From NCBI RefSeq assembly GCF_011806405.1, contig NZ_JAATOW010000045.1:1-32519 (forward strand): a DNA stretch of 32,519 bases. Direction: 5' to 3'. Positions within the stretch are counted from its first letter, which is position 1. Each line of letters starts with the position of its first letter. The notes beneath the pieces were generated by a model. It did no database searches, was not told where the DNA came from, and saw nothing but the letters and a program-made list of their open reading frames with translations. A program made the position numbers and the translations under genes. Shown in pieces: positions 18,681 to 26,579 of the stretch. Origin of the DNA: Pseudooceanicola sp. HF7. GTDB taxonomy: Bacteria; Pseudomonadota; Alphaproteobacteria; Rhodobacterales; Rhodobacteraceae.

Positions 18681-20222
18681 ATGAGTGAAGCAGCAACAGG
18701 CAGACGCGGACGCGGCGGCGGCGGGGCAGCCCGGCGGGCGGCGCGCAGTGCGGTGCACTTCGACAACGTCCCGGCGATCGAGCGCAAGATCCCCAACATG
18801 GAGATGCTCTCGGAAGAGGCGCTGCAGGTGATCGAGGCCAACGCCGAAACGGTGCTGGAAGAGGTCGGCGTCAATTTCGTCAACAATCCCGAAGCCCTGG
18901 CCCGCTGGAAAGAGGCCGGCGCGGAGATCCAGGGCGAACGGGTGCATATTCCCCGGGGCCTTGCGCGCAAGCTCTGCGCCACCGCGCCCGGCAGCTTCAC
19001 CCAGCATGCCCGCAACCCCGAACGCTCGGTCGAGATCGGCGGCAAGGGGCTGGTCTTTGCGCCGGTCTACGGCCCGCCCTTCGTGCGCGACCTCGACGGG
19101 GGGCGCCGCTATGCCACGATGGAGGATTTCCGCACCTTCGTGAAACTGGGCTACATGTCCAAGTGGCTGCACCATTCCGGCGGCACGGTCTGCGAACCCA
19201 CGGATGTGCCCGTCAACAAGCGTCACCTGGACATGTTGCATGCCCATATGACCCTGTCGGACAAGCCCTTCATGGGCTCCGTGACCGAACCCAGCCGCGC
19301 TCAGGACAGCGTCGACATGTGCAAGATCCTCTTCCAGGAGGAAGAGCTCAGCCGCACCTACATGACCTCGCTGATCAACATCAACTCGCCGCTGACCTTC
19401 GACGACACGATGATGGGCGCGCTGGAGGTCTATGCGGCCAACATGCAGGCCTGCATCATCTCGCCCTTCATCGTCGGTGGGGCCATGGCGCCGGTCTCCG
19501 TCGTCGGCACGCTGACGCAGGTCCTGGCAGAGGGGCTGGCGGGCGTTGCCTATTCCCAGCTTGTCCGCCCCGGCGCGCCGGTGATCTTCGGCGCCTTCGT
19601 GACCTCGATCGACATGAACTCCGGCGCGCCCACCTTCGGCACACCGGAAGCCTCCCAGATCCTCTACGGCGCCGGCCAGCTGGCCCGCCGACTGGGGCTG
19701 CCGTTCCGCTCCGGCGGGGGGCTGTGTGGCTCCAAGCTGCCCGATGCCCAGGCGGCCTATGAAACCTCCAACACGCTCAACGCGGCGCTGCTGGGCGGGG
19801 TGAACTTCATGCTGCACGCCTGCGGCTGGCTGGAAGGCGGGCTTGCCGCCTCGGTCGAGAAATTCGTGCTTGATGCCGATCAGCTGGGCGTGCTGCACCG
19901 CATCGCCGGCGGCGTCTCCCATGATGAGGAAGCCCAGGCCATGGATGCCATCCGCGAAGTGGGGCCGGGCGGGCATTACCTGGGCTGCGGCCATACCCAG
20001 CGGCATTTCCAGACCGCCTTCTGGCGCTCAGAGGTGTTGGACAACAAGCCCTTTGAAACCTGGTCCGACGAAGGCGCGCGCTCCAGCCAGCAGCTGGCGG
20101 CGGTGCGGGTCGGCAAGATGCTGGACACCTACCAGCAACCCCCGCTCGATCCCGCCATAGCCGAGGCGCTGGCCGCCTATGTCGCCCGCCGCAAGGGCGA
20201 GATGCCGGACGCCTTCTCCTGA
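18681..20222 (+). CDS. Trimethylamine methyltransferase (MttB) family protein, non-pyrrolysine
   Basis: The 513-residue protein matches the MttB superfamily along its length (barrel segments GSVTEPSRAQDSVDM, SPFIVGGAMAPVSVVGTLTQ, PFRSGGGLCGSKLPDAQAAYE, GGHYLGCGHTQRHF). In archaeal MttB an in-frame amber codon encodes pyrrolysine; here the frame is continuous and ends in TGA, so it is a non-Pyl member. Characterised non-Pyl members (for example MtgB) demethylate quaternary amines such as glycine betaine with a corrinoid partner. The substrate here is unknown and no corrinoid protein gene is adjacent. The first 25 residues are Arg/Gly-rich. GGAGAAGGTC before ATG 18681 fixes the start. Confidence 0.9.
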   Translation: MSEAATGRRGRGGGGAARRAARSAVHFDNVPAIERKIPNMEMLSEEALQVIEANAETVLEEVGVNFVNNPEALARWKEAGAEIQGERVHIPRGLARKLCATAPGSFTQHARNPERSVEIGGKGLVFAPVYGPPFVRDLDGGRRYATMEDFRTFVKLGYMSKWLHHSGGTVCEPTDVPVNKRHLDMLHAHMTLSDKPFMGSVTEPSRAQDSVDMCKILFQEEELSRTYMTSLININSPLTFDDTMMGALEVYAANMQACIISPFIVGGAMAPVSVVGTLTQVLAEGLAGVAYSQLVRPGAPVIFGAFVTSIDMNSGAPTFGTPEASQILYGAGQLARRLGLPFRSGGGLCGSKLPDAQAAYETSNTLNAALLGGVNFMLHACGWLEGGLAASVEKFVLDADQLGVLHRIAGGVSHDEEAQAMDAIREVGPGGHYLGCGHTQRHFQTAFWRSEVLDNKPFETWSDEGARSSQQLAAVRVGKMLDTYQQPPLDPAIAEALAAYVARRKGEMPDAFS

Positions 20223-20296
20223 GCGCCGTCTTCGCCTGAGCGTCGCCCTGACAGGGCGGGCCCAAACCGGGATACACCTTAGCTGACATGAACCGG

Positions 20297-20317
20297 GCGG
20301 CCTCCTTTGGGGGCCGC
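20297..20317 (+). terminator. Probable terminator of the MttB-family gene
   Basis: GCGGCCTCC-TTT-GGGGGCCGC forms a 9-bp stem (one G-T wobble) 74 bases past the stop, followed by a weakly T-rich TCGTGTCGTT. Confidence 0.5.
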
Positions 20318-20369
20318 TCGTGTCGTTCAGGCATACCCCGCGAACAGCGATCCGCAAAGGCGGCCCGGC

Positions 20370-20657
20370 TCAGGCCGCGACCGCCTGGATCAGCGCCACT
20401 TCCCCCAGCAGGGCCGACAGCACGCTGACATGGCGCGCGGGGGAATAGATCTCCTCGCTGTTGCGGCGCTGGCGGTCCAGCTCCGCTTCCATTTCCAGCA
20501 GCCGCAGCGCCGCTGCCCCGTGGCGGGGCAGCACGCTTTGACCCATCAGCGCGGTAAGGTGCCGCTCACGGCGATAGCTCTCTGCGGCGATCCGCGCGGC
20601 GCTGGTCAGAAGCTTCGGACGGCGCAGCTGCCCCAGCATTGTCTGAATGTCCTGCAT
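20370..20657 (-). CDS. DUF6477 family protein
   Basis: The 95-residue basic, alpha-helical protein begins MQDIQTMLGQLRRPKLLTSAAR and contains YRRERHLTALMG and LRLLEMEAELDRQRR. This matches my recollection of the small Rhodobacterales DUF6477 family. No catalytic motif, signal peptide or membrane segment is visible. AGGGA lies nine bases before the ATG. It is divergent from a DUF6456 gene across a 210-bp (234 bp if the later start is used) TTAACC-containing region, so the two may share regulation. Function is unknown. Confidence 0.75.
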   Translation of the reverse strand: MQDIQTMLGQLRRPKLLTSAARIAAESYRRERHLTALMGQSVLPRHGAAALRLLEMEAELDRQRRNSEEIYSPARHVSVLSALLGEVALIQAVAA

Positions 20658-20671
20658 GTCATCATTCCCTG

Positions 20672-20828
20672 TTAACCCGGTGCTCCGGACGCCTTGTCCG
20701 GTGGGTCACTCAATCATGACGGGCGTTGCGCAGGCCCTATTACGCCGTACGGTGGGGCAAGGATAGTTTATTATTTGGAAACAATTCTCGGAATGGGGGT
20801 TAACCGTTAACCCTTAGGAAACCCTAAC
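20672..20828. promoter_or_regulatory. TTAACC half-site cluster in a divergent promoter region
   Basis: TTAACC occurs at 20672-20677, 20800-20805 and 20807-20812, and a related CCTAACG is at 20823-20829. TTAAC is the CtrA half-site in alphaproteobacteria, although no full TTAA-N7-TTAA site is present. The segment around 20765-20790 is clearly AT-rich against the surrounding DNA and likely contains promoter elements. Confidence 0.4.
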
Positions 20829-20891
20829 GCCGTTCACTGTGGTTCAAATTGGGGACACCCCGCAATCATGTTTTGCCGGATCGATACTCTC

Positions 20892-22016
20892 ATGACCACA
20901 TTGTCAGAAGACGACCTTTGCCATTGCGCAAATCTGCCCGGCTGGCTGCCGGATGCCGCAAGGCATTACATCGCGCATAGGCAGGACGGCGTTTCCATTC
21001 GTCAATTGGCGCGGGAGGCGGGCTGCCACGCCTCCACCATCCTGCGCCAGATCCGCCGCCTGGAGAGCCTGCGCGACGATCCCCTCGTGGATCATGCGCT
21101 CAGCCGCATCGGGCGTAGCGCGGGGCCTGCCAGCCCCCTCGCGGACCAACAGGAGCCAGACCAGATGAAACCCTCTCTGCCGGAAGATTTTAAACCGCCC
21201 GTATCCGAAGCCACCCTGCGCCGTGACGCTCTGCCCGTCCTGCGCCAGCTTGCCCAGGCCGGCACCGTCCTTGCCGTCGCCCAGGAGATGGAGAAAGCCG
21301 TGATCGTCCGGGACCGGGCCGACGGTTCTCCGGACCGGCTGGACGTGGTCACACGCGACCTGGCAGAGGCCATGGCCCTCAAGGACTGGATCGCCTGCAA
21401 GTCGCCCGGTCGCGTGTCGCGCTACGTCATCACCAGTGCCGGGCGCACCATGCTCAACCAATTGATTGCACGGTCAGAAAACGCCGCGCGCGGCTTTGCC
21501 GAAGGCATGGTCAGCTTTGATCATCGCAGCGCCCGCCCGGTGGTGGAAGACCACGGGGAAGAGGACACGCCCGGCCGTGGCCGCCCTTATCAAAGCGATA
21601 GCCCCGTGGCCGCCCTGGCGCGGCGGCGCGACCGGGACGGCGCGCCCTTCCTACGTGCCGAACAGGTGCGCGCCGGCGAACGCCTGAGAGAGGATTTCGA
21701 ACTGGCCCAGATGGGCCCCCGCATGACCCAGGATTGGGATCGCTTCCTGACCGCCGGGGTGACCAGCTCTGGCGGGCAGGGCGGTGGCCGGGGGCAAGAG
21801 GCCGCAGGCCGCCGCGTGGCCGCCGCACTGGAAGAGCTTGGCCCCGGCCTTGCCGATGTGGCGCTGCGCGTCTGCTGCCACATGGAGGGGCTGGAAACCG
21901 CAGAGAAGAAGCTGGGCTGGTCCGCGCGCTCGGGCAAGATCGTCCTGCGCATCGCCCTGGATCGGCTGCACCGCCACTACAGCCGCCAACCCCGGGACAG
22001 CGGCATGATCGGCTAG
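20892..22016 (+). CDS. DUF6456 protein with N-terminal helix-turn-helix
   Basis: The protein has 374 residues from ATG 20892 or 382 from ATG 20868; neither has a good ribosome binding site. Near the N-terminus WLPDAARHYIAHRQDGVSIRQLAREAGCHASTILRQIRRLE is a clear helix-turn-helix. The middle is Ala/Arg-rich and variable. The C-terminal DUF6456 domain (about the last 130 residues) includes RLREDFELAQMGPRMTQDWDRFL and ETAEKKLGWSARSGKIVLRIALDRL, itself a second helix-turn-helix-like segment. It is probably a DNA-binding regulator; its targets are unknown. A strong terminator follows. Confidence 0.82.
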   Translation: MTTLSEDDLCHCANLPGWLPDAARHYIAHRQDGVSIRQLAREAGCHASTILRQIRRLESLRDDPLVDHALSRIGRSAGPASPLADQQEPDQMKPSLPEDFKPPVSEATLRRDALPVLRQLAQAGTVLAVAQEMEKAVIVRDRADGSPDRLDVVTRDLAEAMALKDWIACKSPGRVSRYVITSAGRTMLNQLIARSENAARGFAEGMVSFDHRSARPVVEDHGEEDTPGRGRPYQSDSPVAALARRRDRDGAPFLRAEQVRAGERLREDFELAQMGPRMTQDWDRFLTAGVTSSGGQGGGRGQEAAGRRVAAALEELGPGLADVALRVCCHMEGLETAEKKLGWSARSGKIVLRIALDRLHRHYSRQPRDSGMIG

Positions 22017-22040
22017 ATCAGGCGCCCATTTCCCCGGACT

Positions 22041-22075
22041 AAAAAACCCGGCCGCCAAGCGCGCCGGGTTTTTTT
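22041..22075 (+). terminator. Strong terminator after the DUF6456 gene
   Basis: AAAAAACCCGGC (22041-22052) pairs with GCCGGGTTTTTT (22063-22074) around a 10-base loop, with seven T residues at the end. The flanking A-tract means it could also work for the convergent VIT-family gene. Confidence 0.9.
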
Positions 22076-22086
22076 CTGGCCTGCCG

Positions 22087-22114
22087 TTAATTATTCAATA
22101 TTGTGAATATTAAT
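22087..22114. repeat. AT-rich 28-bp interrupted palindrome (11-6-11)
   Basis: TTAATTATTCA (22087-22097), a 6-base centre ATATTG, and TGAATATTAAT (22104-22114) form near-inverted arms (TATTCA/TGAATA perfect) in the convergent gap between the DUF6456 and VIT genes. The composition is far more AT-rich than the surroundings. The 11-6-11 layout resembles Xer-type recombination sites, but the arms do not match the dif consensus well. Confidence 0.5.
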
Positions 22115-22191
22115 GAGCCGCTGCATTTTGTTTCCAGTCAGACGACAATTGCGCCTGCTGCAGGGGAAATTAAAGTGCCCTCCAGATCCAA

Positions 22192-22917
22192 TCAGCCACC
22201 CACCAGCATTCCCACCACATAGGCCACGCCGGCGCAAAGCAGCCCCACGGCCACGGTCTCCAGAAGGGTGCGCCCCAGTCGCTCTCCGGTTGCACGCCAG
22301 CGCAGCAGTCCCAGGGCGGTCAGCGCCAGGACCGTCGCGCCGACAGAGACGCGGAAGGTCAGGGGCGTGGGATCGAACAGGAAATATGGCACCAGGGGCA
22401 CCACCCCGAAGGTCAGGAAGCTGCCAAAGGTGACCAGCCCGTTCTTGCCCGGCGCATCGGGGCCTGAATCATGCATCCCGTGCTCCCAGGCAAGCTCCAT
22501 CTCTGCCATCAGCGCCGGGTGGCGTTCCAGGATCCGCGTCGTCGCGCCGGCCTCCTCCGGATCCAGCCCGCGCTGCGCCAAGAGCCCCTCGAACCGCGCG
22601 CGCTGCTCCACGGGCGCCTCCGCGATCTGCCGCAGGCTGCGCCTGTGCCGCTGGCAGTAAAGATCGCGCAGCGCCCGCCCGGACAGGAACTCTCCCATCC
22701 CCATGGAGACTCCATCCGCAAAAAGATTGGCCAGGCCGAAGACCAGCACCGCCAGCCCCCCGATCGCCGCACCCCCTTCAAGCGAGGCTCCCGCGAAGCC
22801 CGCCACCGTGGCAAAGGTCGTGACGATCCCGTCGTTGCCGCCATAGACGATCTGCTTGACGAAATCCTGCACCCGGGCGAACCGGTCTGGCTGGCGTTCT
22901 GGCTGGGCCTGCTCCAT
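22192..22917 (-). CDS. VIT1/CCC1 family transporter (Fe2+/Mn2+)
   Basis: The 241-residue membrane protein has the VIT/CCC1 N-terminal signature VYGGNDGIVTTFATVAGFAGA, then GLANLFADGVSMGMGEFLS in the second helix. An acidic metal-binding cytoplasmic region (about 100-150) follows, then three C-terminal helices beginning PLVPYFLF. Family members move Fe2+ and/or Mn2+ out of the cytosol. GAGGAGATGCC before ATG 22917 sets the start. It lies downstream of katA on the same strand but behind a strong terminator. The neighbouring catalase, OxyR and peroxiredoxin suggest a role in limiting metal-driven peroxide damage, which is inference. Confidence 0.9.
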   Translation of the reverse strand: MEQAQPERQPDRFARVQDFVKQIVYGGNDGIVTTFATVAGFAGASLEGGAAIGGLAVLVFGLANLFADGVSMGMGEFLSGRALRDLYCQRHRRSLRQIAEAPVEQRARFEGLLAQRGLDPEEAGATTRILERHPALMAEMELAWEHGMHDSGPDAPGKNGLVTFGSFLTFGVVPLVPYFLFDPTPLTFRVSVGATVLALTALGLLRWRATGERLGRTLLETVAVGLLCAGVAYVVGMLVGG

Positions 22918-22995
22918 GGCATCTCCTCGCGTGGGCCGCCGCGGCCCGCATGCCGACAAGACCAGACTACCCGCGCCGTGACCAGCAGAGCGCGC

Positions 22996-23029
22996 AAGAA
23001 AACGCCCCGTGCCAGGAAGGCACGGGGCG
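22996..23029 (-). terminator. Rho-independent terminator of katA
   Basis: On the minus strand CGCCCCGTGCC-TTCCT-GGCACGGGGCG (11-bp perfect stem) is followed by TTTTCTT, about 40 bases past the katA stop. Confidence 0.9.
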
Positions 23030-23070
23030 CGTCATGGCCCGATAGCATCGCCCTGCAAGGGGCAGGGCGG

Positions 23071-24576
23071 TCAGCCCCTCGTCGTCACCTGCGAGTCATC
23101 CGTCACCGGCACCGCGTTCACGTCATCTTCCACGGCCTTGCGCACGCCCGCCTCGTAGTCGGGATGCACCTTGCCCAGCACCGCGTACCAGCGCTCCTTC
23201 ACCGCGTCAGAGCACGGGCCCATGGCCGAGGCCATGTTGGAATGCAGCCGGGCGCGTTCATCGTCATCCATGACCTCTGCATAAAGCGCGCGCGGCTGGA
23301 CGTAATCGGCATCCGGATCCGCCGGGTCATAGCGGTCCGCATCGCCGTCGATCCGCAGGGGCGGCTCCGCAACGCCAGGATCGGCGCGGGCGGCCTCGTC
23401 ATATTGGTTGGGCTCGTAATAGGCATCCGGATGGCCGGTCTTCGGGGGGAAAAAGCGCATCGCCCCGTCCTTGTGGTAGAAGTTCACCTCTGCCGCGGCC
23501 TTGGCATGGTTCGCCGGCAGCTGTTCGTAATGGGTGCCCAGCCGGTAGCGATGGGCATCCGCATAGGCAAAGATCCGCGCCTGAAGCATCTTGTCCGGGC
23601 TCCAGGAAATGCCCGGCACGATGTTGGAGGGCGCATAGGCCGCGTTCTCCACGAACATGAAGTAGTTTTCGGGGTTGCGGTTCATCTCAAGCTCCCCGAC
23701 CTCGATCAGCGGGAAATCCCCGTGCGGCCAGACCTTTGTCAGATCGAAGGGGTTGAAGCTCTGCCGGGTCGCCTCCTCCTCCTCCATGATCTGGATGAAG
23801 ACCTTCCAGCGGGGGAAATCACCCCCGTCGATCATGTTGTACAGATCCTCCTGGTAGCTCTCCCGGGTCTTGCCAATCAGCTCTTCGGCCTCGGCATTGG
23901 TGTGGAAGGCATGGCCCTTCTGAGTCCTGAAATGGAACTTAACCCAGAAGCGCTCGCCCTGGTCGTTCCACAGCGAATAGGTGTGCGACCCATAGCCATT
24001 CATCCGGGCGGGGTTCTTGGGGATGCCGCGATCGGACATCAGGATGGTGACCTGGTGCACGGATTCGGGCTGTCCGGCCCAGAAATCGAACATGGCTTCG
24101 GGGCTGCGCAGGTTGGTCTTGGGATGGCGCTTCTGGGTGCGGATGAAATCCGGGAACTTGTAGGCATCGCGCACGAAGAAGACGGGGGTGTTGTTCCCCA
24201 CCATGTCCCAGTTGCCTTCCTCGGTATAGAACTTCAGGGAAAAGCCGCGCACGTCGCGCTCGGCATCCGCCGCACCCTGTTCCCCGGCCACGGTGGACCA
24301 GCGCGCCAGAACCTCGGTCTGCTTGCCGACCTCGCTGAACAGACGGGCCCGGGTGTAACGGGTGATATCCTGCGTGACGGTGAAGGTGCCGAACGCGCCC
24401 CAGCCCTTGGCGTGAACGGGGCGCTCCGGAATGCGCTCGCGGTTCTGATGCGCCAGCTTTTCCAGCAGCTGATAATCCTGCATCAGCACCGGCCCGCGCT
24501 TGCCTGCGGTCAGGGAATGGTCGTTGGTCGGCATCGGGGCACCGGCACTTGTCGTCAGTCGCGTCTTGTCAGCCAT
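23071..24576 (-). CDS. katA: Monofunctional heme catalase (small subunit, clade 3 type)
   Basis: The 501-residue protein has the distal heme segment [15 protein letters not shown] with catalytic His55. It also has [13 protein letters not shown] with the catalytic Asn at 128/129, and the proximal heme-ligand signature [14 protein letters not shown] (334-347) with Tyr338. It disproportionates hydrogen peroxide in the cytoplasm. There is no signal peptide. The start at 24576 begins [14 protein letters not shown], typical of the clade. It is divergent from oxyR with 98 bases between, the classical arrangement for OxyR-controlled catalase. No perfect OxyR box is visible by eye in that gap. Confidence 0.97.
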   Translation of the reverse strand: MADKTRLTTSAGAPMPTNDHSLTAGKRGPVLMQDYQLLEKLAHQNRERIPERPVHAKGWGAFGTFTVTQDITRYTRARLFSEVGKQTEVLARWSTVAGEQGAADAERDVRGFSLKFYTEEGNWDMVGNNTPVFFVRDAYKFPDFIRTQKRHPKTNLRSPEAMFDFWAGQPESVHQVTILMSDRGIPKNPARMNGYGSHTYSLWNDQGERFWVKFHFRTQKGHAFHTNAEAEELIGKTRESYQEDLYNMIDGGDFPRWKVFIQIMEEEEATRQSFNPFDLTKVWPHGDFPLIEVGELEMNRNPENYFMFVENAAYAPSNIVPGISWSPDKMLQARIFAYADAHRYRLGTHYEQLPANHAKAAAEVNFYHKDGAMRFFPPKTGHPDAYYEPNQYDEAARADPGVAEPPLRIDGDADRYDPADPDADYVQPRALYAEVMDDDERARLHSNMASAMGPCSDAVKERWYAVLGKVHPDYEAGVRKAVEDDVNAVPVTDDSQVTTRG

Positions 24577-24674
24577 GAAAATCGGGTCCTCTCGATCGGG
24601 CTTGGGAAGGGTCGTTCCAGCCCCAACGCATAGGATCCAATTGCAGTTTCCTCCGCTTTTGATAATCAGCCATT

Positions 24675-25592
24675 ATGAACCTCACGCTCCGTCAACTCAG
24701 CTATTTCAAGTCGCTCGCCACGCATCGCAATTTCGGCCGCGCGGCAGAGGCGGTGCATGTCTCCCAGCCCGCGCTCTCGGTGCAGATCCGTGAGATGGAG
24801 CAGATGCTGGGCGCGCCGCTGGTGGAACGCCGCGCGCGCGACGTGGTGCTGACCCCCTTCGGGCGGCTGGTGCTGGGCCAGGCGGAAAAGGTGCTGGCCG
24901 AAATGCAGGTGCTGTCTGAGATCGCGCGCTGGAACGAAGGGCTGGCGGGCGAATTGCGCCTGGGGCTGATCGCCACCATCGCGCCCTTCCTGCTGCCGGG
25001 CGCCCTCGCGCGGATCCGGCAAGAGGATATCGGCCTCTCGGTCCAGGTCCAAGAGGGCACCACCGCGCGGCTGATAGAGGATCTGCAGGCCGGACGTCTC
25101 GATGCCGCGGTCGTCGCCCTGCCACTGGACAGCGACGGCGCGCTCGAGGTCACGCCGCTGTTTCAGGACCGCTTTCTGCTGGCCGGATCAGAGGCCGGGA
25201 TGGCCGCCCTTGGCGCGCGCCGCGAAAGCCTGCGCCCGGAACAGATCGGCCCGGCCCGGCTGATGCTGCTGGAAGACGGCCACTGCCTGACCGATCAGGC
25301 GCTTGAGGTCTGCGGACGGGGCAGGGGCCATGCCCAGATCGACATGGGCGCCTCCTCGCTCGCCACGCTGACCCGGCTGGTCGCCGCCGGCTTCGGGCTG
25401 ACGCTGCTGCCCGAACTGGCCCTGCGCACGGAAGCCCATGGGCTGACCCTGCGCCGCTTCACCAGCCCGGAGCCATTCCGCACCGTGGCCCTGGTCCGCC
25501 GCCGCGCCACGCCCGATGACGGCTGGTTCCGCGCCCTGGCCCGGATCCTGTCGGAAACCGGCGAAGAGCTGGTCCAGGCCACCCGCGCCTGA
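24675..25592 (+). CDS. oxyR: Hydrogen peroxide-sensing LysR-type regulator OxyR
   Basis: The 305-residue protein has the LysR N-terminal helix-turn-helix (MNLTLRQLSYFKSLATHRNF ... VSQPALSVQIREME) and a substrate-binding-like sensor domain. The redox motif LLEDGHCLTDQALEVC contains Cys204 and Cys213, nine residues apart as in E. coli Cys199/Cys208, so the disulfide switch is intact. It activates katA-type genes when oxidised. The position divergent from katA supports the assignment. The 407 bases downstream hold no gene. Confidence 0.96.
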   Translation: MNLTLRQLSYFKSLATHRNFGRAAEAVHVSQPALSVQIREMEQMLGAPLVERRARDVVLTPFGRLVLGQAEKVLAEMQVLSEIARWNEGLAGELRLGLIATIAPFLLPGALARIRQEDIGLSVQVQEGTTARLIEDLQAGRLDAAVVALPLDSDGALEVTPLFQDRFLLAGSEAGMAALGARRESLRPEQIGPARLMLLEDGHCLTDQALEVCGRGRGHAQIDMGASSLATLTRLVAAGFGLTLLPELALRTEAHGLTLRRFTSPEPFRTVALVRRRATPDDGWFRALARILSETGEELVQATRA

Positions 25593-25700
25593 TCCGCAAA
25601 ACCCCGCAGACCCAAAAACGCCCGCCGCCCCCATCGAGGGGGCCGTCGCCCGTTGTCGTCTCCGCCTCCCGCGCCCACCGCACCCGGGGCTCTCCATCCC

Positions 25701-25745
25701 GCCCCATCCTTCTTCTTGCCCAAAAACTCCCGCCGGAGGCATCCC
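25701..25745 (-). repeat. Second copy of the Rhodobacterales-type intergenic repeat
   Basis: On the minus strand GATGCCTCCGGCGGGAGT is followed by TTTTGGGCAAGAAGAAGGAT. It shares the skeleton CCxxxGxAGT-TTT-GG(C)CAAGAxGAAxGGAT with the plus-strand element at 16110-16145. From memory, variants of this motif are frequent between genes in Rhodobacteraceae. Its function is unknown. Confidence 0.5.
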
Positions 25746-25827
25746 AGCCCACAATCCGCCCGGCGCTCTCCCGGCAGCACCCTCCTTCCAAAAGGTTAAC
25801 CACCCCCCACACCCCCGTGCGGAGCGC

Positions 25828-25882
25828 ACCGACGTGATACCGACGCAATACCGACGTGAAACAGACAGGCTACCGACGCCCC
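25828..25882. repeat. 11-bp phased tandem array (ACCGACG core), five units
   Basis: Units start at 25828, 25839, 25850, 25861 and 25872. Four begin with exact ACCGACG and the unit at 25861 has ACAGACA (5 of 7). The remaining four bases vary (TGAT, CAAT, TGAA, GGCT, CCCC). The exact 11-bp period puts every core on the same helix face, as in iterated protein-binding sites. No unit match precedes 25828. Confidence 0.85.
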
Positions 25883-25939
25883 TCAAGCGGCCAAAAACCA
25901 CCCCTCGAACACGCGCCCCGAAACAAACCCCCGGACATG

Positions 25940-25968
25940 AAAAGGCCCGAAGGGTTCACCTCCGGGCC
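25940..25968 (-). terminator. Rho-independent terminator of the peroxiredoxin gene
   Basis: On the minus strand GGCCCGGAGG-TGAAC-CCTTCGGGCC (one mismatch) is followed by TTTTCAT, about 30 bases past the stop. Confidence 0.85.
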
Positions 25969-25999
25969 ATCTCGTTTCAGCACGTCAGCGGGCCTGGGA

Positions 26000-26545
26000 T
26001 CAGGCCACGGCTTCCTTGTTCTCTTCCAGGTACTTCATCAGGTTCTCGGGGGAGGATTCGCCGTAGGGGTCCTCGCCGTGGTTGTCGCAGATGCCGGGCT
26101 CTTCGAACCAGGCTTCGACGACACCGTCGTTGATGATGGCCGCATAGCGCCAGGAGCGCATGCCGAAGCCCAGGTTGTCCTTGTTCACCAGCATGCCGAC
26201 GCGGCGGGTGAATTCGGCGGAGCCATCGGGGATGACCTTCACGTTTTCAATGCCTTGCGCCTTGGCCCACTGGTTCATCACAAAGCTGTCGTTGACCGAC
26301 ATGCAGTAGATCTCGTCGATGCCGAGGCCGGCGAAGGCCTCTGCGTTGTTTTCGAAACCGGGCAGCTGGTAAGTGGAGCAGGTGGGCGTGAAGGCGCCGG
26401 GCAGGGAGAACAGGATCACCCGTTTGCCGGCGAAGTAATCCTCGGTGGTCATGTCCTGCCAGCGGAAGGGGTTCGGCCCTTCGATGCTCTCATCGCGGAC
26501 GCGGGTGCGGAAGGTGACCTGGGGAAGTTTCGATCCGGGCTGCAT
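26000..26545 (-). CDS. Peroxiredoxin, Prx5 (AhpC/TSA, PMP20-like) family
   Basis: The 181-residue thioredoxin-fold protein has the Prx5 active-site motif SLPGAFTPTCSTYQLPGF with peroxidatic Cys56. Further Cys residues are at 81 and 153 (EEPGICDNHGEDPYGESSP). The GEDPYGESSPENLMKYL ending is typical of bacterial Prx5 proteins. It reduces hydrogen and organic peroxides in the cytoplasm, probably with glutathione or glutaredoxin; Cys153 could act as resolving Cys. GAGAGGTCTATC precedes ATG 26545, and the extension to 26650 has no family character. It sits near oxyR and katA, matching its role. Confidence 0.93.
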   Translation of the reverse strand: MQPGSKLPQVTFRTRVRDESIEGPNPFRWQDMTTEDYFAGKRVILFSLPGAFTPTCSTYQLPGFENNAEAFAGLGIDEIYCMSVNDSFVMNQWAKAQGIENVKVIPDGSAEFTRRVGMLVNKDNLGFGMRSWRYAAIINDGVVEAWFEEPGICDNHGEDPYGESSPENLMKYLEENKEAVA

Positions 26546-26579
26546 GATAGACCTCTCGTTGGGAATGGATTTGCCGCAG

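Larger units (their letters stand above)
25593..25999. other. Gene-free 407-bp stretch between oxyR and the peroxiredoxin gene
   Basis: No credible coding region is present; frames that cross it are extensions of shadows of oxyR. It holds a GCCCCC-ATCGA-GGGGGC hairpin (25627-25643), a repeat element on the minus strand (25701-25745), a GGTTAACC palindrome (25794-25801), an 11-bp phased array (25828-25882) and the peroxiredoxin terminator (25940-25968). The plus strand is strongly C-rich over most of its length. Confidence 0.75.

Noticed and set aside
18681-20222. Pyrrolysine-containing MttB
   Set aside because: The reading frame has no internal amber codon.
22087-22114. Calling the palindrome a chromosomal dif site
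   Set aside because: Arm and spacer lengths fit, but the expected conserved TTATGTTAA-like arm is absent, so it is reported only as an unexplained palindrome.
22471-24633. 720-residue plus-strand open frame
   Set aside because: It is antisense to katA and the VIT-family gene, with low-information composition; the minus-strand proteins have full family motifs.
25188-25901. 237-residue minus-strand open frame over oxyR and the gap
   Set aside because: It is Gly/Arg-rich, overlaps oxyR antisense, and its distinctive part is the translated intergenic repeat.
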